Source of the DNA: Thermocatellispora tengchongensis
GTDB taxonomy: Bacteria; Actinomycetota; Actinomycetes; Streptosporangiales; Streptosporangiaceae
Direction: 5' to 3'
Length of the DNA: 64,000 nucleotides
Assembly (NCBI RefSeq): GCF_014202315.1
Contig: NZ_JACHGN010000018.1
Coordinates: 124,001-188,000, forward strand
This document shows, piece by piece, positions 19,201-32,300 of this stretch (its first letter is position 1; each line of letters opens with the position of its first letter). Under the pieces are notes generated by a model. That model searched no databases. It had not been told where the DNA came from and worked only from the letters and a program-made list of their open reading frames with translations. A program made the position numbers and the translations under genes.

Positions 19201-22200
19201 GTGTGATGCTGACCGGCCGGCTGTCGCTGCGGACCCACCCGTGGCTGGGCGACCACGTGGTGGCGGGCCGGATCGTCGTGCCCGGCGCCGCCCTGGTCGA
19301 GATGGCCGTCCGGGCGGGGGACGAGACCGGCCAGACCCGGCTCGCGGAACTGGTGATCGACAAGCCGCTGATCCTGCCCGCCGACGGCGGCACCCGGATC
19401 CAGGTCACCGTAGAGGCGGCCGACGAGACCGGGCGCAGTGCCGTCGGCATCTACTCCCAGCCCGAGAAGACGCCGACCGGTCCGGGCGCGTGGACCCGGC
19501 ACGCCACCGGCGTCCTGGCCCCGGCCGAGGATCACGCGCCGAGCGGTGCCGGCCTGACCCGGTGGCCGCCGGCCGGGGCGATCGAGCAGGATCTCGACGG
19601 GCTGTACCCGGCGCTGGCCGAGTCCGGTCTCGGCTACGGGCCGGCGTTCCGCGCGGTCCGCAAGGGCTGGCGGCGCGGCGAGGAGGTCTTCGCCGAGGTC
19701 GCGCTCGGCGAGGGGACGAGTGTGGCCGGGTTCGCCGTCCACCCGGCCCTCCTGGACGCCTGCCTGCACCTGATCGGCCTGCCCTCGGACGGCGCCGGGA
19801 GCGGCCCGCTGCTCCCGTTCGCCTGGACCGACGTCGTCGTGCACGCCACCGACGCCGCCACGGTCCGGGTCCGGCTGGCCCCGGCCGAGGAAGGCGAGGG
19901 CATGTCGGTCACCCTGGCCGACGAGACCGGCGTACCGGTCGCCTCGGTGCGATCCCTCGTCCTGCGGCCTCTTCCGGCCACCGGGTTCGGCGACGACGTG
20001 ACGTCCGGCGCGGAGGCGCTGTTCGAGGTCGCCTGGATCCCGGCTCGCCTCGACGCCGGCCCCGGCGAGGCCACCGGCCCGGCCGCCGGCTGGGCCGTCC
20101 TGGCGGAAGGAGCCGGAGAAGCCGACGGCGGCGATCTCGATCCGGATCTGCCCGGCGCGGCCCGTTACGCCGATGTCGCCGGGCTGCTGACGGCGGTGGC
20201 GGCCGGTGCCGCGGTCCCCGAGGTCGTCGTGCTGCCCGTCCCGTCCGGCGCCCGCGCCACCGGCGTCCCCGGTACCGCGCACGCACTGGCGGCGGCCACG
20301 CTCGGCGCGGTCCAGGACTGGCTGGCCGCGGAGAGCCTCTCCGAGGCCCGGCTGCTGGTCGTCACCCGGCGGGCCGTGGACGCGGGCCCCGGCGCGGTGC
20401 CGGACCCGGCCTCGGCCTCGGTCCACGGGCTGATCCGCGTGGCCGCGGCGGAGAACCCGGGCCGCATCGTCCTGGCCGACATCGACGAAGCGTCCGGCGT
20501 CCGATCGCTTCTGGCCGCCGGAATGAACCTCGGCGAGCCGGAGTTCGCCGTCCGGCAGGGAGAGATCCGGCTGCCCCGGCTCGGCCGCCCGGCCGATGCC
20601 CTGCCGGTGCCCGCGGACGCCGGCGCCTGGCGGCTCGGCTTCACCGAGCGCGGAACCCTGGAGAACCTGGTCCTGGTCCCGGCCGGCGGCGAGCAGGCAC
20701 CGCTCGGACCGGGCCAGGTGCGGGTGGGACTGCGCGCCGCCGGGGTGAACTTCCGCGACGTTCTCAACGTCCTGGGCATGTACCCGGGTGACGCCGGCCT
20801 GCTCGGCCTTGAGGGCGCCGGGATCGTGCTGGAGACCGGGCCCGGCGTGACCGGCCTGACCCCCGGGGACCAGGTGATGGGGCTGTTCACCGGCGCCTTC
20901 GGGCCGGTGGGCGTCACCGACCAGCGGCTGCTGGTCCCGGTCCCGGCGGGCTGGACCCTGACCGAGGCGGCCGCGGCTCCGGTGGCCTTCCTCACCGCCT
21001 ACTACGCCCTGGTGGACCTGGCCGGGCTCGACCGCGGCGAGAGCGTCCTGATCCACGCCGCCGCCGGTGGCGTCGGAATCGCCGCCGTCCAGCTCGCCCG
21101 GTACCTGGGCGCGGAGGTGTTCGGCACCGCCGGCCCGTCGAAATGGCCGGTGCTGCGGGAGCTCGGCCTGCCGGAGATGCACGTGGCCTCGTCCCGGACC
21201 CTGGACTTCGAGGACGCCTTCCGGGCCGCGACCGGCGGCGCCGGGGTGGACGTGGTCCTGGACTCCCTGGCCGGGCCCTTCGTCGATGCCTCGGCCCGGC
21301 TGGCGGCCGGTCCCGGCCGCCGGTTCATCGAGATGGGCAAGACCGACGTGCGCGACCCGGAGCGGATCGCCGCCGACCACGACGGCCTCGTCTACCGGGC
21401 CTTCGACCTGTTCGACACAGATCCGGACCGGATCGCGGAGATGTTCGCGGTCCTGTCGGTGCTGTTCGCCCAGGGAGATCTCAGGCCGCTGCCGGTGACC
21501 TGCTGGGACGTCCGCCGGGCGCCGGAGGCGTTCCGGTACCTGAGCCAGGCCCGCAACGTCGGCAAGATCGTCCTGACCGTCCCCGCTCCCACCGACCCGG
21601 CCGGGACGGTGCTGATCACCGGCGCGTCGGGGGCGCTCGGCGCACTGGTCGCCCGGCATCTGGCCGGCCGCCGGGGCGTCCGGTCGCTCGCGCTGCTGTC
21701 CCGCCGCGGGCCGCAGGCCCCCGGCATGGCCACGCTGGCCGCCGACCTGGCCGGTCAGGGGGTCACGGTCCGGGTCCGGGCCGCCGACGTCGCCGACCGG
21801 GACCAGCTCGCCGCGATCCTCGCCGGGGTGCCCGAGTCGGCGCCGCTGCGCGGGGTGGTGCACGCGGCCGGGCTCCTGGACGACGGCGTGATCACGTCGC
21901 TCACCCCGGCCGCCCTGGAGGCGGTGATGCGGCCCAAGGTGGACGGCGCCTGGCACCTGCACGAGCTGACCCGGAGCCTGGACCTGGACCTGTTCGTGCT
22001 GTTCTCCTCGATCGCCGGGATCTGGGGCAACCCCGGCCAGGGCAACTACGCGGCGGCGAACACCTTCCTGGACGCGCTGGCCGCCTGCCGGCGGGCCCAG
22101 GGGCTGCCCGCGGTGTCCCTGGCCTGGGGACCGTGGGAGCAGCAGGACGGCATGACCGCGGCGCTCGGCCGGGCCGACTGGGAACGGCTCGGCAGGTCCG

Positions 22201-25200
22201 GGGCGCTGCCGTTGCCCGAGAGCGAGGGCCTGGCCCTGCTGGACGCCGCCGCCGCGACCGGGAAGTCCATGCTGGTCCCGGTCCGCCTCGACCCGGCGGC
22301 ACTGGAGGCGGGCGGCGATGTGGCTCCGCTGCTGTCGGCGCTGATCCGCCGCGCGTCGCGGCGCAGGGCCGGGGCGGGCGGCGCGGCCGGTCGCGACACC
22401 GGGAACGCCCTGGCCGACCGGCTGGCGGCGCTGCCGGAGCCCGAGCGGGAAGCGGTGGTGCTGGACCTGATCCACGCGCAGGCGGCACTGGTCCTGGGGC
22501 TGCCCGGACCCGAGTCGATCAACGCGGGGGACACGTTCAAGGAACTGGGCGTCGATTCCCTGACCGCGCTGGAGCTGCGCAACCGGCTCAACACCGTCAC
22601 CGGGCTGCGGCTGCCGGCCACGCTCGTCTTCGACTACCCGACGCCGGCCACGCTGGCCGGGCACATCCGGGCCGAGCTCGCCGGCCGCGACGCCGACGAG
22701 GTCGCGCCGCAGCCCCTCTCCCGGGCCGCCTCGGCCGAGGACGATGTGGCGATCGTGGGCATCGGCTGCCGGTTCCCCGGCGGTGCCGGTTCCGCCGCGG
22801 AGTTCTGGCGGCTCCTGGCCGACGGCACCGACACGGTGGCCGGCTTCCCGCAGGACCGGGGCCCGCAGTGGGCCGGCGTGGTGGACCCCGACCCGGCCGC
22901 CACCGGGAAGAGTTACGCGTCCGAGGGCGCCTTCCTCTACGACGCCGGGGACTTCGACGCGCAGTTCTTCGGGATCTCGCCACGTGAGGCGCTGGCGATG
23001 GACCCGCAGCAGCGGCTGCTGCTGGAGACCTCGTGGGAGGCCCTGGAGCACGCCGGGATCGACCCGGTCTCGTTGCACGGCAGCGAGACCGGCGTGTTCG
23101 CCGGCCTGATCTACCACGACTACGGGACCGGCGGCGGGACGCCGGGCGAGGTCGAGGGGTACGTCAGCACCGGGACCTCCGGGGGCGTGGCCTCGGGCCG
23201 GGTGGCCTACGCGCTCGGCCTGGAGGGGCCGGCGGTGACGGTGGACACGGCCTGCTCGTCGTCCCTGGTGGCCGTGCACCTGGCCGCGCAGGCGCTGCGG
23301 TCCGGGGAGTGCACGCTGGCCCTGGCGGGCGGCGTGACCGTGATGGCGACCCCGGGCACGTTCGTGGAGTTCTCCCGGCAGCGCGGCCTGGCCGCCGACG
23401 GCCGGTGCAAGGCGTACGCCGACGCGGCCGACGGCACCGGCTGGGGCGAGGGCGTCGGCGTCCTGGTCCTGGAGCGGCTTTCGGACGCCCGGCGCAACGG
23501 CCACCGCGTCCTGGCCGTGGTCCGGGGCAGCGCGATGAACCAGGACGGCGCCTCCAACGGCCTGACCGCGCCCAACGGGCCGTCGCAGCAGCGGGTGATC
23601 CGGGCGGCGCTGGCGAACGCGGGTCTCCGGCCGGGTGACGTGGACGTCGTCGAGGGGCACGGGACCGGCACGCGGCTGGGGGACCCGATCGAGGCGCAGG
23701 CGCTGCTGGCCACCTACGGGCAGGACCGGGACGCCGATCGTCCGGTGCTGCTGGGGTCGGTGAAGTCGAACATCGGTCACACCCAGGCGGCGGCGGGGGT
23801 GGCCGGGATCATCAAGATGGTCCTGGCGATGGCCCACGGCGTCGTACCGGCGACCCTGCACGTGGACGCCCCGTCGTCGCACGTGGACTGGGAGGCGGGC
23901 GCGGTGAGGCTGGCCACCGAGGCGACGGCCTGGCCGGAGACCGGCCGCCCTCGCCGGGCCGGCGTGTCGTCCTTCGGCTTCTCCGGGACGAACGCGCACG
24001 TCATCCTGGAACAGGCCCCGGACGAGCCGGTCGCCGCCGATGACGGCCAGGACGCCGCCGCCCGCCCCGGGCTGCCGGTCGTGCCCTGGCTCGTCTCGGC
24101 CCGCAGCCGGGCCGGGCTGGCCGCCCAGGCCGCCCGGCTGGCCGAATTCGTCTCGGCCCGGTCAGAGGCTCCCAGCCGGACCGACGCCGCGGACATCGGC
24201 TGGTCGCTGGCGACGACCCGGCCGGCACTGTCCCACCGCGCCGTCGTCGTCGGCACCGGCCCGGACGACCTCCGGGCCGCCCTGACCGGCCTGGCCGAGT
24301 CGCTGTCGGACGCGACCACGCCGGCGCCGGTTCCGCCGGAAGCGGTGATCGGGACCACCGGAAGCGCCGGCAAGGTCGGGTTCGTCTTCACCGGCCAGGG
24401 CGCCCAGCGGCCCGGCATGGGGCAGGGCCTGTACGCGGCGTACCCGGCGTTCGCCGACGCCTTCGACGCCGTCATCGCCGGTCTGGAGGAGCACCTGGAC
24501 CAGCCGGACCACTCGCTCAGAGAGGTCATCCAGGGCGACGTTCAGGGCGGCGCCGGACTTCTCGACCAGACCGTGTGGGCGCAGGCCGGGCTGTTCGCGA
24601 TCGAGGTGGCGTTGTTCCGGCTGCTGGAATCCTGGAAGGTGACCCCGGCGGCCGTGGCCGGGCATTCGATCGGTGAGCTGGCCGCCGCGCATGTGGCCGG
24701 GGTCTGGTCCCTGCCGGACGCGTGCGCGGTGGTGGCCGCCCGCGGCCGTCTGATGCAGGCGCTGCCGGCCGGCGGCGCGATGCTCGCCGTGTCGGCGGCC
24801 GAGGACGACGTGCTGGCCGCCCTGTCCGGCTTCCCTGAAGTCGGGATCGCCGCCGTCAACGGGCCGGAGGCGGTCGTCGTGTCGGGGCCGGAGGCCGCCG
24901 TCGGCGCGCTCGCCGGGCAGTTGTCGGCCGAGGGCCGCAGGGTGCGGCGCCTGCGGGTGTCGCACGCGTTCCACTCCTCCCTGATGGAGCCGATGCTGGC
25001 CGGCTTCGCGGAGGTGACCCGGTCCGTCTCGTACGCGGTGCCGCGGGTCCCGCTGGTGTCCACCCTCACCGGCACGGCGGTGACGACCGAGGTCCTCGAT
25101 CCGGAGTACTGGGTGCGGCAGGTGCGCGAGCCGGTCCGGTTCGCCGACGCCGTCGCCACGCTCCGCGAGAGCGGGGTCCGCACCTTCGTCGAGATCGGCC

Positions 25201-28200
25201 CGGACGGCGTCCTGTCCGCCCTCGGCGCGCAGTCGGCGGGGGACGAGACGGCCGGCGAATCCGCCTCGTCCGACGCCGAGGCGTGGGTCCCGGCGCTGCG
25301 CCGCACCCGGGACGAGGCCCGCAGCGTGGTCTCCGCCGTCGGCCGGATCCACGTCCGCGGCGGTGCCGTGGACTGGACCCGCCTCTACGCCGGCAGCGGG
25401 GCCAGGCGGGTGGATCTGCCGACCTACGCGTTCACCCGGCAGACCTACTGGCTCAACCCCGCGAGCACCCGGATCGACGCCGCCGGGCGGGGCTTCGAGT
25501 CCTCCGACCACCCGCTGCTGGGCGCCGCCCTGGACCTGTCCGCCGGCGGCGGCCTGGTCATGACCGGACGGCTGTCGCCGAGCTCCCAGCCGTGGCTGGC
25601 CGACCACGTCGTGGCCGGGCAGGTCGTGGTGCCCGGCGCGGCGCTGGTCGAGATGGCGGTCCGAGCCGGCCACGAGGCCGGATGCGCCCGGCTCCGCGAA
25701 CTGGTCATCCGGACGCCTCTGGTGCTCTCCCGCCAGGACGCGGTCCGGATCCAGGTCACGGTGGCCGAGCCAGGCCCGGACGGCGACCGGGAGGTCACCG
25801 TCCACTCCCGCCGCGAGGACGATCCCGGAGCCTGGACGCCGCATGCCACCGGCGTGCTCGCCGCGAGTGCGGGTCCGGCCGCGCCCGGCGCCCCCGATAT
25901 GCGCCAGTGGCCCCCGGCGGATGCGACGGGGGAGGACCTGGACGGCCTCTACCCGGCACTGGCCGCCACCGGGCTGGCCTACGGGCCGCTCTTCCGGGGA
26001 GTGCGGGCGGCCTGGCGCCGCGGCGAGGAGATCTTCGCCGAGGTCGCCCTCGGCGACGAGCTGTCCGTGGCCGGCTTCGGAGTGCACCCGGTCCTGCTCG
26101 ACGCCGCCCTGCACCTGATGGGAACGGCGTATCCGGCGGACGGCGAGCCGGGCCCGATGCTCCCGTTCGCCTGGACCGACGTCGAGGTGCACTCCACCGG
26201 CGCCACCGCGGCCCGGGTGCGGCTGGCCCCCGCCGCCTCGGGCGAGGGCATGTCCGTGACCCTGGCCGACGAGACCGGCGCCCTCATCGCCTCGATCGGA
26301 TCGCTGGTCCTGCGCGCCCTTCCGGCCGGGGTCGCCACCGGCGGCGCCCGGGCGGCCCAGGAAGCGCTGTTCGAGCTGGACTGGGTGCCGGCACGGGCCG
26401 CGAGTCCCGGAACGGACGCCGAGGCCGGCGGCTGGGCGGTCCTCGGCACCGCCCTGGATCTCCCCGGAGTGGCCCGCTACCCGGACATCGAGGCCCTGAC
26501 GGCGGACCGCACCGCGTCCCCGCACACCGTGATCCTGCCCTGCGGTCTCGACGACGACCAGGACGGCGACGCCGGGACCGCCGCCGCGGTGCGGGCGACG
26601 ACGGCCGGCGTCCTCGCCGTGGTGCGGTCCTGGCTGGCCGCGGACGACCTGGCCGGCTCGCGCCTGGTGCTGCTCACCCGGCAGGCGGTGGACGCCGGAG
26701 CGACGGCCGTCGATCTCGCCGGGGCCGGCGTCTGGGGTCTGGGCCGGGTCGCCGCCGCCGAGAACCCCGGCCGGATCGTCCTGGTGGACCTGGACGCGCA
26801 GGCGGGCGCGATGGAGGCGCTGACGGCGGCGCTCGCCGCCGGCGAGGCCCAGGTCGCCGTCCGGGCCGGTCAGGTCCTGGTCCCGCGGCTCGCCCGCGCG
26901 ACCACCGGCCTGCCGATCCCGGCCGGCGGGACGGCGGCCGAGGGTACCGGCTGGCGGCTGGAGTGCACCGGCCGGGGCACGCTGGAGAACCTGGCCCTGG
27001 TCCCGGCCGGCGCCGGAACGCGGACGCTGGCCGCCGGCGAGGTCCGGGTCGGCCTGCGGGCGGCCGGGGTGAACTTCCGCGACGTGCTCAACGTGCTGGG
27101 GATGTACCCGGGCGAGGCCGGCCTGCTGGGCCTTGAGGGCGCGGGTGTCGTGCTGGAGGTGGGCCCCGGCGTGACCGGCCTGCGGCCCGGCGACCGCGTG
27201 ATGGGCCTGTTCTCCGGCGCGTTCGGCCCGGTGGCGGTCACCGATGCCCGGCTGCTGGCTCCGGTCCCGGCCGGGTGGACGATGGCGGAGGCGGCCGCGG
27301 CGCCGGTCGTGTACCTGACCGCCTGGTACGCGCTGGTGGTGCTGGCCGGGCTGCGTGCGGGCGAGTCGGTGCTGATCCACGCCGCCGCCGGCGGCGTCGG
27401 GATCGCCGCCGTGCAGGTGGCCCGCTACCTGGGCGCGGACGTGTTCGGGACGGCGAGCCCGCCGAAATGGCCGGTGCTGCACGGGCTGGGGCTGAGCCGG
27501 TCCCGGGTGGCGTCGTCCCGCACGGTGGAGTTCGAGGACGCGTTCCGCACCGCGACCGGCGGCTCCAGGATCGACGTGGTGCTCAACTCCCTGGCCGGCG
27601 AGTTCGTGGACGCCTCCCTGCGGCTGGCCGCCGGGGCGGGCGGCCGGTTCGTCGAGATGGGCAAGACGGACGTCCGCGACCCGCAGCGGGTCGCCGCCGA
27701 CCACGAGGGGTTGTCGTACCAGGCGTTCGATCTGCTCGACTGTGCCCCGGATCTGATCGCGGGCATGTTCGCGGCCCTGTCGGCCCTGTTCGAGCAGGGG
27801 ATTCTGCGGCCGTTGCCGGTGGCGTCGTGGGACGTCCGGCGGGCGCCGGAGGCGTTCCGGTACCTGAGCCAGGGCCGCAACGTCGGCAAGGTCGTGCTCA
27901 CGATCCCGGCGCCGCCCCGGGGCGGGACCGTGCTGGTGACCGGCGCGTCGGGGGCACTGGGTGGCCTGGTGGCCCGGCATCTGGCCGCCGCCGGGAACAC
28001 CGAGTCGCTCGTGCTGCTCTCCCGGCGGGGCCCGGCCGCTCCCGGCGCGGCGCGGCTGGCGGCCGGGCTCGCCGAGTCGGGCGTCCGGGTTCAGGCCGTC
28101 GCCGGCGACGCCGCCGACCGGGACGGGCTGGGCGCGGTGCTCGCGGACATCGCTGACACCACACCGCTGCGGGGCGTGGTCCACGCCGCCGGGGTCCTGG

Positions 28201-29309
28201 ACGACGCCGTCATCGGCTCGCTCACCCCGGACATGATCGAGTCGGTCATGCGCCCGAAGGTGGACGGAGCCTGGAACCTGCACGAGCTCACCAGGGACCT
28301 GGATCTGGACCTGTTCGCGCTGTTCTCGTCCAGCGCCGGGATCTGCGGCAATCCGGGGCAGGGCAACTACGCCGCGGCCAACACCGCGCTGGACGCCCTG
28401 GCCGTGGCGCGCCGGCGCGCCGGTCTGGCGGCCTCGTCGCTGGCCTGGGGGCCGTGGGAACTCGACCCGGACGTCACCGGCACCACCGCCGGCATGGCCG
28501 GGACCCTGTCGGACGCCGATCGCCGGCGCCTCGCCCGTCAGGGCTTCGTGCCGCTGACCGCCGCCGACGGCCTGGCCCTGCTGGACCTCGCGACCGGATC
28601 GGCCGGCGTGGACGGCCACACCCCGGGCGCGGGACGGGCCCTGCTGGTCCCGGCCCGCTTCGACCGGGCCGCCCTGCGCGACCTCGACGGCGCCGGACCA
28701 TCGCCGGTCCTCGCCGGTCTGATCGCGAGGCCGGCGTCCGGCCCGGCGCGGCGGGCGGTGGGCGCGAGCCCCGGCGGCCAGAACGACTTCGCCGCGCGGC
28801 TGGCCGCCCTCGGACCGGACGACCGCGAGAAGGCGATCCGGGATCTCGTCGTCACGCAGGCGGCCCTGGTGCTCGGCCTGCCCGGCGCCGGCGCCGTGGA
28901 CATCGGCCGGTCCTTCCGGGAACTCGGGTTCGACTCGCTGACGGCGGTCGAACTGCGCAACCGGCTCGGCACGGCGACCGGGCTGCGGCTCGGAGCGGCC
29001 GTCGTCTTCGACCACCCCACCCCCGACGCGCTGACCGCCCACATCAACCGGCAACTGGGCGGGCCGGCCGCGGAGGAGAACATCGTTCTTCAGGCATTCT
29101 CCGGGCTGGAGAAGGTCGAATCCGCCCTCACCCGGATACTCCAGGACGACGCCGCCCGGACCCGGGTGACGGCGCGGGTCCAGGAACTGCTCTCCGCGCT
29201 GCGCAAGGTCGAGACCACCGAGACCGAGGAGATCTCGGTCGCCGACCGGATCGAGGCGGCCGGTGACGACGACATCTTCGAATTCATCGACAAAGAGCTC
29301 GGAATTTAG
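7119..29309 (+). CDS. PKS-A: type I modular PKS, loading module plus extender modules 1-3
   Basis: 7396 residues. Order: KS(Ala)-AT-ACP, then three copies of KS-AT-DH-ER-KR-ACP, then a C-terminal docking segment (29070-29309) that ends in [17 protein letters not shown] 7119 is chosen because GGAG lies six bases upstream and the KS begins at once with [17 protein letters not shown] 7107 is in frame but only two bases from GGGAGGGA. The absence of an N-terminal docking coiled coil fits a first PKS in the line. The extender KSs keep the Cys and both His motifs (HGTGT, KSNIGH). All three KRs show the LDD B-type signature, so they should give D-hydroxyls before dehydration and enoyl reduction. PKS-B follows after 44 bases. 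Confidence 0.97.
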   Translation: MSESDHLAIVGMSCRYPGGVRSPEDLWQVVVNGREVLSSFPRDRGWNLESLHDDDPGHPGTSYVDRGGFLDDVAGFDSGFFGISAREATAMDPQQRLLLEVAWEALERAGLDPLSLRGSRTGVFVGGEPREYGPRLSEAPDGIEAHLLTGTTTSVLSGRIAYSLGLHGPALTVDTSASSSLVALHLAAQALRHGECSLALAGGVSVMATPGNFVAFSRLRGLAPDGRCKPFSADADGTAWSEGVGVLVLERLPDALRNGHRVLALVRGTAINSDGASDGLTAPNGLAQADVIARALADAGLTTDDIDAVEAHGTGTPLGDRTESRALAAAYGRGRSPERPLLIGSVKSNIGHTQAAAGVAGVIKTVMALRHGVLPATLNIGEPNPHIDWSSSGLRLLTEARPWPESGRARRAGVSSFGISGTNAHAVLEQAPPAGQSPADDTRAVPFARPGGPTAWLVSARSATALSGQAGRLAEFVAAGSRREDVTGAAVHGPADPADVAWSLATTRSAFEHRAVIIGSGSAELTAGLEALAAGRPSPALVSGVADPAGERGRRVVFVFPGQGSQWLGMGRDLAAASPVFAARLGECERALSPYVDWNLSDVLAGADGAPGLDRDDVVQPALFAVMVSLAAVWQAAGVTPEVVAGHSQGEIAAACVAGILSLEDAAKVTALRSRMVRALAGYGGMLSIAESPEAVTARLAPYSGQATVGVVNSPDATVITGDLDVLGRIAADCERDGVRTRLLPVDYASHSPQVDRIRDDLLAALAGITPGPGTTAMVSAVTGEFLDGTTAGAEYWYANLRRPVRFANAVRTLDRAGYDVFVEVSPHPVLTGAISATLEQVRREAEAELDTPGAVPEAAEAGSGSALLRSAPVVTGTLRRDAGGQDRMLASLAEVHVRGVQVDWPAVLPRARRIDLPTYAFEHRRFWLDAGTSHGAAVPAPPEEDPVAGSGGGLRDRIAGLPAGEQVQAVLELIRAHAAAVLGQPTPEAVQPGRTFKEIGFDSLAGVELRTRLNAATGLELPTTLIFDYPTPAALTGFLRARLLGAADVPLTRAAAGAVTDEPIAIVAMSCRFPGGVHDPESLWELLAAGGDAIGDVPTDRGWDLDVVNDPDLGPALRGGYLSDVAGFDPAFFGISPREALAMDPQQRLLLEISWEALERAGIDVQRLRGSATGVFVGAASSGYGDGGPRELEGHLRTGGATSVLSGRVAYTFGFEGPAVTVDTACSSSLVALHLAAQALRNGECGLALAGGVTVHATASWLTWFARQHGLASDGRCKAFSAAADGMGMAEGAGVVLLERLSDAHRNGHPVLAVVAGSAVNQDGASNGLTAPNGPSQQRVIRAALAGAGLGADDVDVVEAHGTGTVLGDPIEAQALLATYGQDRDSDRPLLLGTVKSNIGHTQWAAGAAGIIKMVLALRHGTLPRTLHADVPSPHVDWSSGAVRLLTEPQDWPERGRPRRAGVSAFGISGTNAHVILEQAPDDGVSEDVRKGRLPAVPWLLSARDETGLAAQARRLREYVLARPELDPADVGWSLATTRTALPERAVVVGADRDELISGLADLAAAPSGARAGSAGRIGFVFTGQGAQRIGMGRRLYAAYPAFAAAFDEVCAGLEKHLDRPGLSLKEVIGGAGRIDDTVWAQAGLFAVEVAVFRLLESWGVTPAAMAGHSIGELAAAHLAGVWSLADACAVVAARGRLMQALPPGGAMLSVQAGEDDVRPVLAGAEGVEIAAVNGPEAVVVSGPEAAVSAVEDAFSARGVRVRRLRVSHAFHSPLMEPMLAGFADVTASVSYAQPRIPIVSTLTGRPVTDELLDPGYWVRQVREPVRFADAVTALRDAGVRTFVEIGPDAVLTALGSASGESENAGEDWIATLRRDRDEAHTLVSAVGRLAARGGDVDWSRFYAGTGARRVDLPTYAFDRQRYWLTPPATARPRDIGLTASGHPLLGTVVELPANGGLVLTGRLSLTAQPWLADHVVAGRVVVPGAALVEMAIRAGDEAGCSRLAEMIIQVPMVLPARRGIQVRITVGEPDEHGDRELTVHSRPEDETGPWTGHATGVLAPAGAPGPDGAEAAAAPASWPPRGAVAEDLTGLYPALARAGLPYGPAFQGVRRAWRRGEEIFAEVGLGEGTDLAGFGLHPALLDAALHLIARPGGDAEPGPLLPFAWTDAVVHATGASTARVRIAPSATGEGVSLTLADESGGLIATVGSLVLRPMAAPAGAVAGEALFELDWVPAEPTAAAPDPSRWAVLGSDRRAAPPEATAYDDVAALLAAIGAGAPVPEIILFRPRDPSRGASGMAARARGTTLDALRVVQEVLRADELSASRLLVLTERAVDAGAVDVDVTAAGVWGLVRVAQSEHPDRIVLADLDDAGTARTLAEAVSSREPQIAVRAGRLLAPRLARVSPGLPVPEQDGWRLECTERGTLENIVLAPAEAGRRPLARNEVRVALRAAGVNFRDVLNVLGMYPGDPGLLGLEGAGVVLETGPDVTGLRPGDLVMGLFSGAFTPVAVTDARLLAPVPAGWTLAEAAAAPVVYLTAWHALVELAGLRAGESVLIHAAAGGVGSAAVQVARHLGAEVFGTAGPSKWGLLREAGLDEAHLASSRTLDFETRFPAGIDVVLNSLAGEFTDASLRLAAGAGGRFIEIGKTDIRDAGQVARDHQGLAYQAFDLLRLDPERIARMFAALSGLFARQVLRPLPVTCWDVRRAPEAFRYLSQARNVGKVVLTMPAAESRGTTLVTGVSGALGGLIARHLASGATRPENLLLLSRRGPDAPGMGALAAELATLGAGVRMVAADVADHDHVAAVLAGVPAESPLRAVVHAAGVLDDGVVHALTPARIDAVMRPKADGAWNLHRLTRHLDLDRFVLFSSVAGLWGNPGQAGYAAANTFLDALAGHRRRAGLPATSLAWGPWQVGETPTGGMAANLAEADWRRMARHGLAPLTGADGLGLLDAAAALGQAMLVPARLDLRPGAAYPALLSGLTAPARRTRRTVRSAPEDGRGEFAERLAALPEADRGEAVQDLVRTQAALVLGMSGPAAVEAGRSFRELGIDSLTAVELRNRLNTATGLRLPAGVVFDYPTPALLAGFLATTALGTTTGPASASTTATRSRAEPPDGDQIAIVGIGCRFPGGAGSAGDFWDLVSTGTDAVSPFPRDRGPLWEGVFEQDADPHARVGAFLYDAGDFDAQFFGISPREALAMDPQQRLLLETSWEALEDAGIDPLSLHGSSTGVFAGLIYHDYGAGAAMPEEVQGYLSTGGSGGVASGRVAYALGLEGPAVTVDTACSSSLVALHLAVQALRSGECDLALAGGVTVMATPGTFLEFARQRGLAADGRCKAYAQAADGTGWGEGVGVLVVERLSDARRNGHRVLAVVAGTAVNQDGASNGLTAPSGPSQQRVIRAALDSAGLRPGDVDVIEGHGTGTRLGDPIEAEALIATYGQGRDPGRPVLLGSVKSNIGHTQAAAGVAGVIKMVQAMAHGVVPATLHVDEPSAHVDWDAGSVRLVTEATAWPETGRPRRAGVSSFGFSGTNAHIILEQAPGEDPDPPIGEGAPGQPPVLLWPISARSTDGLAAQADRLREFLLGRPELDPVDVGWSLATARAGLPERAVVLGSDRDELLSRLAGLAAAPPGGPPAGVVTGRAGSAGKVGFVFTGQGAQRIGMGRRLYAAHPVFAQAFDAVCAGLDEHLEQPVRAVVHGAEPVAVDQTMWAQAGLFAVEVALFRLLESWGVTPAMVAGHSIGELAAAHVAGVWSLADACAVVAARGRLMQALPAGGAMLSVRASEDEVRSVLAGAEGVDGVDIAAVNGPDAIVVSGAEAAVSALEEEFSARGVRVRRPRVSHAFHSPLMEPMLAGFAEVTASVSYAPPRIPIVSTLTGRPVTDEALDPAYWVRQVREPVRFAAAVTALRESGVRTFVEIGPDAVLTALGSQTGDAGETWIPVLRRDRDEAFTLASAVAEVQVRGGTVDWPAFYAGTGARRVDLPTYAFARRRYWLDAAAGTADPAGLGQSGAAHPLLGASTTMATGGVMLTGRLSLRTHPWLGDHVVAGRIVVPGAALVEMAVRAGDETGQTRLAELVIDKPLILPADGGTRIQVTVEAADETGRSAVGIYSQPEKTPTGPGAWTRHATGVLAPAEDHAPSGAGLTRWPPAGAIEQDLDGLYPALAESGLGYGPAFRAVRKGWRRGEEVFAEVALGEGTSVAGFAVHPALLDACLHLIGLPSDGAGSGPLLPFAWTDVVVHATDAATVRVRLAPAEEGEGMSVTLADETGVPVASVRSLVLRPLPATGFGDDVTSGAEALFEVAWIPARLDAGPGEATGPAAGWAVLAEGAGEADGGDLDPDLPGAARYADVAGLLTAVAAGAAVPEVVVLPVPSGARATGVPGTAHALAAATLGAVQDWLAAESLSEARLLVVTRRAVDAGPGAVPDPASASVHGLIRVAAAENPGRIVLADIDEASGVRSLLAAGMNLGEPEFAVRQGEIRLPRLGRPADALPVPADAGAWRLGFTERGTLENLVLVPAGGEQAPLGPGQVRVGLRAAGVNFRDVLNVLGMYPGDAGLLGLEGAGIVLETGPGVTGLTPGDQVMGLFTGAFGPVGVTDQRLLVPVPAGWTLTEAAAAPVAFLTAYYALVDLAGLDRGESVLIHAAAGGVGIAAVQLARYLGAEVFGTAGPSKWPVLRELGLPEMHVASSRTLDFEDAFRAATGGAGVDVVLDSLAGPFVDASARLAAGPGRRFIEMGKTDVRDPERIAADHDGLVYRAFDLFDTDPDRIAEMFAVLSVLFAQGDLRPLPVTCWDVRRAPEAFRYLSQARNVGKIVLTVPAPTDPAGTVLITGASGALGALVARHLAGRRGVRSLALLSRRGPQAPGMATLAADLAGQGVTVRVRAADVADRDQLAAILAGVPESAPLRGVVHAAGLLDDGVITSLTPAALEAVMRPKVDGAWHLHELTRSLDLDLFVLFSSIAGIWGNPGQGNYAAANTFLDALAACRRAQGLPAVSLAWGPWEQQDGMTAALGRADWERLGRSGALPLPESEGLALLDAAAATGKSMLVPVRLDPAALEAGGDVAPLLSALIRRASRRRAGAGGAAGRDTGNALADRLAALPEPEREAVVLDLIHAQAALVLGLPGPESINAGDTFKELGVDSLTALELRNRLNTVTGLRLPATLVFDYPTPATLAGHIRAELAGRDADEVAPQPLSRAASAEDDVAIVGIGCRFPGGAGSAAEFWRLLADGTDTVAGFPQDRGPQWAGVVDPDPAATGKSYASEGAFLYDAGDFDAQFFGISPREALAMDPQQRLLLETSWEALEHAGIDPVSLHGSETGVFAGLIYHDYGTGGGTPGEVEGYVSTGTSGGVASGRVAYALGLEGPAVTVDTACSSSLVAVHLAAQALRSGECTLALAGGVTVMATPGTFVEFSRQRGLAADGRCKAYADAADGTGWGEGVGVLVLERLSDARRNGHRVLAVVRGSAMNQDGASNGLTAPNGPSQQRVIRAALANAGLRPGDVDVVEGHGTGTRLGDPIEAQALLATYGQDRDADRPVLLGSVKSNIGHTQAAAGVAGIIKMVLAMAHGVVPATLHVDAPSSHVDWEAGAVRLATEATAWPETGRPRRAGVSSFGFSGTNAHVILEQAPDEPVAADDGQDAAARPGLPVVPWLVSARSRAGLAAQAARLAEFVSARSEAPSRTDAADIGWSLATTRPALSHRAVVVGTGPDDLRAALTGLAESLSDATTPAPVPPEAVIGTTGSAGKVGFVFTGQGAQRPGMGQGLYAAYPAFADAFDAVIAGLEEHLDQPDHSLREVIQGDVQGGAGLLDQTVWAQAGLFAIEVALFRLLESWKVTPAAVAGHSIGELAAAHVAGVWSLPDACAVVAARGRLMQALPAGGAMLAVSAAEDDVLAALSGFPEVGIAAVNGPEAVVVSGPEAAVGALAGQLSAEGRRVRRLRVSHAFHSSLMEPMLAGFAEVTRSVSYAVPRVPLVSTLTGTAVTTEVLDPEYWVRQVREPVRFADAVATLRESGVRTFVEIGPDGVLSALGAQSAGDETAGESASSDAEAWVPALRRTRDEARSVVSAVGRIHVRGGAVDWTRLYAGSGARRVDLPTYAFTRQTYWLNPASTRIDAAGRGFESSDHPLLGAALDLSAGGGLVMTGRLSPSSQPWLADHVVAGQVVVPGAALVEMAVRAGHEAGCARLRELVIRTPLVLSRQDAVRIQVTVAEPGPDGDREVTVHSRREDDPGAWTPHATGVLAASAGPAAPGAPDMRQWPPADATGEDLDGLYPALAATGLAYGPLFRGVRAAWRRGEEIFAEVALGDELSVAGFGVHPVLLDAALHLMGTAYPADGEPGPMLPFAWTDVEVHSTGATAARVRLAPAASGEGMSVTLADETGALIASIGSLVLRALPAGVATGGARAAQEALFELDWVPARAASPGTDAEAGGWAVLGTALDLPGVARYPDIEALTADRTASPHTVILPCGLDDDQDGDAGTAAAVRATTAGVLAVVRSWLAADDLAGSRLVLLTRQAVDAGATAVDLAGAGVWGLGRVAAAENPGRIVLVDLDAQAGAMEALTAALAAGEAQVAVRAGQVLVPRLARATTGLPIPAGGTAAEGTGWRLECTGRGTLENLALVPAGAGTRTLAAGEVRVGLRAAGVNFRDVLNVLGMYPGEAGLLGLEGAGVVLEVGPGVTGLRPGDRVMGLFSGAFGPVAVTDARLLAPVPAGWTMAEAAAAPVVYLTAWYALVVLAGLRAGESVLIHAAAGGVGIAAVQVARYLGADVFGTASPPKWPVLHGLGLSRSRVASSRTVEFEDAFRTATGGSRIDVVLNSLAGEFVDASLRLAAGAGGRFVEMGKTDVRDPQRVAADHEGLSYQAFDLLDCAPDLIAGMFAALSALFEQGILRPLPVASWDVRRAPEAFRYLSQGRNVGKVVLTIPAPPRGGTVLVTGASGALGGLVARHLAAAGNTESLVLLSRRGPAAPGAARLAAGLAESGVRVQAVAGDAADRDGLGAVLADIADTTPLRGVVHAAGVLDDAVIGSLTPDMIESVMRPKVDGAWNLHELTRDLDLDLFALFSSSAGICGNPGQGNYAAANTALDALAVARRRAGLAASSLAWGPWELDPDVTGTTAGMAGTLSDADRRRLARQGFVPLTAADGLALLDLATGSAGVDGHTPGAGRALLVPARFDRAALRDLDGAGPSPVLAGLIARPASGPARRAVGASPGGQNDFAARLAALGPDDREKAIRDLVVTQAALVLGLPGAGAVDIGRSFRELGFDSLTAVELRNRLGTATGLRLGAAVVFDHPTPDALTAHINRQLGGPAAEENIVLQAFSGLEKVESALTRILQDDAARTRVTARVQELLSALRKVETTETEEISVADRIEAAGDDDIFEFIDKELGI
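10300..16420 (+). other. Extender module 1: KS-AT-DH-ER-KR-ACP
   Basis: KS 10305-11565 (Cys codon TGC 10797-10799). AT 11848-12730 with GHSIGE and HAFHS (12427-12441), malonyl-type. DH 12943-13775 keeps the HxxxGxxxxP His (in [14 protein letters not shown]), YGPAFQ and DAALH. ER 14380-15310 has [15 protein letters not shown] and the NADPH loop [10 protein letters not shown] 15325-15870 has [12 protein letters not shown] and a GYAAAN Tyr. The ACP Ppant Ser codon is 16281-16283. It should add one fully saturated C2 unit. Confidence 0.93.
16476..22690 (+). other. Extender module 2: KS-AT-DH-ER-KR-ACP
   Basis: KS 16476-17745 (Cys codon TGT 16977-16979). AT 18064-18945 with GHSIGE and HAFHS near 18649, malonyl-type. 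DH 19150-19975 keeps [19 protein letters not shown] and DACLH. ER 20640-21580 has [16 protein letters not shown] and [10 protein letters not shown] 21603-22135 has [17 protein letters not shown] and NYAAAN. ACP 22405-22680 has GVDSL. All reductive motifs look intact, so it should add a fully saturated C2 unit. Confidence 0.93.
22740..29309 (+). other. Extender module 3: KS-AT-DH-ER-KR-ACP with C-terminal docking region
   Basis: KS 22740-24015 with [10 protein letters not shown] 24370-25290 with GHSIGE and HAFHS, malonyl-type. DH 25505-26320 with [20 protein letters not shown] and DAALH. ER 26955-27905. KR 27925-28455 has LDDAVI and NYAAAN; its usual FSSIAGIWG reads [12 protein letters not shown] 28785-29055. 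The final 80 residues are helical and acidic and match actinobacterial C-terminal docking domains, which should pair with the coiled coil at the start of PKS-B. Confidence 0.92.
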
Positions 29310-29353
29310 AGCGCGGCCGAAGCGCATTCGTGGTTGACGGAAAGGGTCGTCGG

Positions 29354-32300
29354 ATGGCGAACGAAGAGAAGCTTCGTGACTACCTCAAGCGGGTCACCAC
29401 CGATCTTCACCAGACTCGCAAGCGCCTGCGCGAGCTGGAGGACGAGCGGCTGGAACCCATGGCCGTCGTCGGGATGGCCTGCCGGTTCCCGGGCGGGGTG
29501 GCGTCACCGGACGACTTCTGGACCCTGCTGATCTCGGGAACGGACGCGATCTCGCCGTTCCCGCAGGACCGGGGCCCGGAGTGGGGCAGCGTCTACGATC
29601 CCGATCCGGCGGCGGCCGGCAAGAGCTATGCGCGCGAGGGCGGGTTCCTCGGCGAGGCGGCCGGCTTCGACGCGCAGTTCTTCGGCATCTCGCCGCGTGA
29701 GGCGCTGGCGATGGATCCGCAGCAGCGGCTGCTGCTGGAGACGTCCTGGGAAGCCCTGGAGCACGCCGGGATCGACCCGGTCTCGTTGCGCGGCACGGCC
29801 ACCGGGGTGTTCGCCGGGCTGATCTACCACGACTACGCCGCCGGCGGGGTGGGCGACGTCGAAGGATACGTCAGCACCGGGATCTCGGGCGGCGTCGCCT
29901 CCGGCCGGGTCGCGTACACGCTCGGCCTGGAGGGCCCGGCGGTCACCGTGGACACGGCGTGCTCGTCGTCACTGGTGGCGATACACCTGGCCGCGGCCTC
30001 GCTGCGCTCGGGCGAGTGCACGCTCGCGCTGGCCGGCGGGGTCACGGTGATGGCCCGGCCGGGCACCTTCGTGGAGTTCTCCCGCCAGCGCGGGCTGGCC
30101 GCGGACGGCCGGTGCAAAGCGTTCGCCGAGGCGGCCGACGGCACCGGCTGGGGCGAGGGTGTCGGGGTCCTGGTCATGGAGAGGCTGTCCGACGCCCGCC
30201 GGAACGGGCATCGGGTGCTGGCGGTGGTCCGCGGCAGCGCCGTGAACCAGGACGGCGCCTCCAACGGGCTGACCGCCCCCAACGGCCCCTCCCAGCAGCG
30301 GGTGATCCGGTCGGCCCTGGCCGGCGCCGGGCTGTCGGCCGGCGAGGTGGACGTGATCGAGGGTCACGGCACCGGCACCCGGCTGGGCGACCCCATCGAG
30401 GCCGAGGCCCTGCTGGCCACCTACGGGCAGGACCGTGACGCCGGCAACCCGGTGCTGCTGGGGTCGGTGAAGTCGAACATCGGTCACACCCAGGCCGCGG
30501 CCGGGGTGGCCGGCGTCATCAAGATGATCCAGGCGATGGCGCACGGCGTCGTACCGGCGACCTTGCACGTGGACGCGCCGTCCTCGCACATCGACTGGAC
30601 GGCCGGCGCGGTCGAGCTGGTGACCGAGGCGACCCCCTGGCCGCGGACCGATCGCCCCCGCCGGGCCGCGGTCTCGTCGTTCGGCTTCTCCGGCACCAAC
30701 GCGCACGTCATCCTGGAACAGGCCCCCGAGCTCCCCCAGGAGCCCGGCGACGACGCCACAAGGCCGCTGCCGGCGGTGCCGTGGCTGATCTCGGCCCGGA
30801 GCGCGGACGGGCTGGCCGCGCAGGCCGAGCGGCTGGGGGCGTACCTCCGTTCCCGCCCGGACCTGGACCCGGCCGACGTCGGCTGGTCGCTGGCGGCGTC
30901 CCGCTCCGGTCTGCCGCACCGCGCGGTCGTCGTCGGGGCCGGCCGCGATGAGCTCCTCGCCGGTGTGGCCGCATTGGCGGCGTCGCCGTCGTCGGGTGAG
31001 GCCGCGACCGGCACGGCCGGGAGCCTTGGCCGGATCGGGTTCGTCTTCACCGGCCAGGGCGCGCAGCGGCTCGGGATGGGACAGGGCCTGTACGCGGCCT
31101 ACCCGGCGTTCGCGCAGGCGTTCGACGCCGTCTGCGCCGGCCTGGACCGGCACCTCGGTCAGCCGGGCCGGTCCCTGGCCGCCGTCATCCGGGACGACGC
31201 CGAGCTGCTGGACCAGACGATGTGGGCGCAGGCCGGGCTGTTCGCGGTCGAGGTCGCGCTGTTCCGGCTGCTCCAGTCGTGGGGAGTGAGCCCGGACGCG
31301 GTGGCCGGGCACTCGATCGGTGAGCTGGCCGCCGCGCACGTGGCCGGGGTCTGGTCGCTGGAGGACGCGTGCGCGGTGGTCGCCGCGCGGGGCCGCCTGA
31401 TGCAGGCCCTCCCGGCCGGCGGCGCGATGCTCGCCGTCCAGGCCGGGGAGGACGAGGTCCGTCCACTGCTGGGCGACGGGGTCGGGATCGCGGCGGTGAA
31501 CGGCCCGGCCGCGCTGGTGGTCTCGGGACCGGCCGAGGCGGTGTCGGCGCTGCGGGAGCGGTTCGAGGCCCGCAACGTGCGGGTCCGCAACCTGCGGGTG
31601 TCGCACGCCTTCCACTCGTCGCTGATGGAGCCGATGCTGGCCGAGTTCGCGCGGGTCACGGCGTCGGTGTCGTACCGGCCTCCGGCCATCCCCCTGGTGT
31701 CCACGGTGACCGGCCTGCCGGTCACCGACGAGGTGACCGACCCGGAGTACTGGGTCCGCCAGGTGCGCGAGCCGGTCCGGTTCGCCGACGCCGTCACCGC
31801 CCTGCGCGAGCGGGACGTGCGCACCTTCGTGGAGATCGGCCCGGACGGCGTGCTGTCCGCGCTGGGCCCCCAGGCCGCGGACGACCCGGCGAAGACGGAG
31901 GAGTGGGTGCCCGCGCTGCGGCGCGGCCGGGACGACGCCGTCACCCTGGTGTCGGCGGTGGGACGGCTCCACACCCGCGGCGCCACGGTGGACTGGGCGC
32001 GGTTCTACGACGGCAGTGGCGCCCGGCGGGTGGACCTGCCGACCTACGCCTTCACCCGGCAGCGGTTCTGGCTCAATCCCGGGGCCGGGAGCACCGACGT
32101 GATCGGCCTGGGCCAGTCGGTGGCCGGTCATCCGCTGCTGGGCGCGACCGTCAGCCTCGCCGCCAGCGGCGGCCTGATGCTCACCGGGCGCCTCGGCCTG
32201 AGCACGCAGCCCTGGCTGGCCGATCACATGGTGGCCGGGCGAGTGATCGTCCCGGGGACGGCGCTGGTCGAGATGGCGATCCGCGCCGGAGACGAGATCG

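Noticed and set aside
15828-23999. A 2723-codon open frame on the minus strand, and similar long antisense frames elsewhere in the PKS genes
   Set aside because: They are antisense to well-defined PKS domains, are dominated by Arg, Gly, Pro, His and Gln, and arise from strong GC bias at third codon positions.
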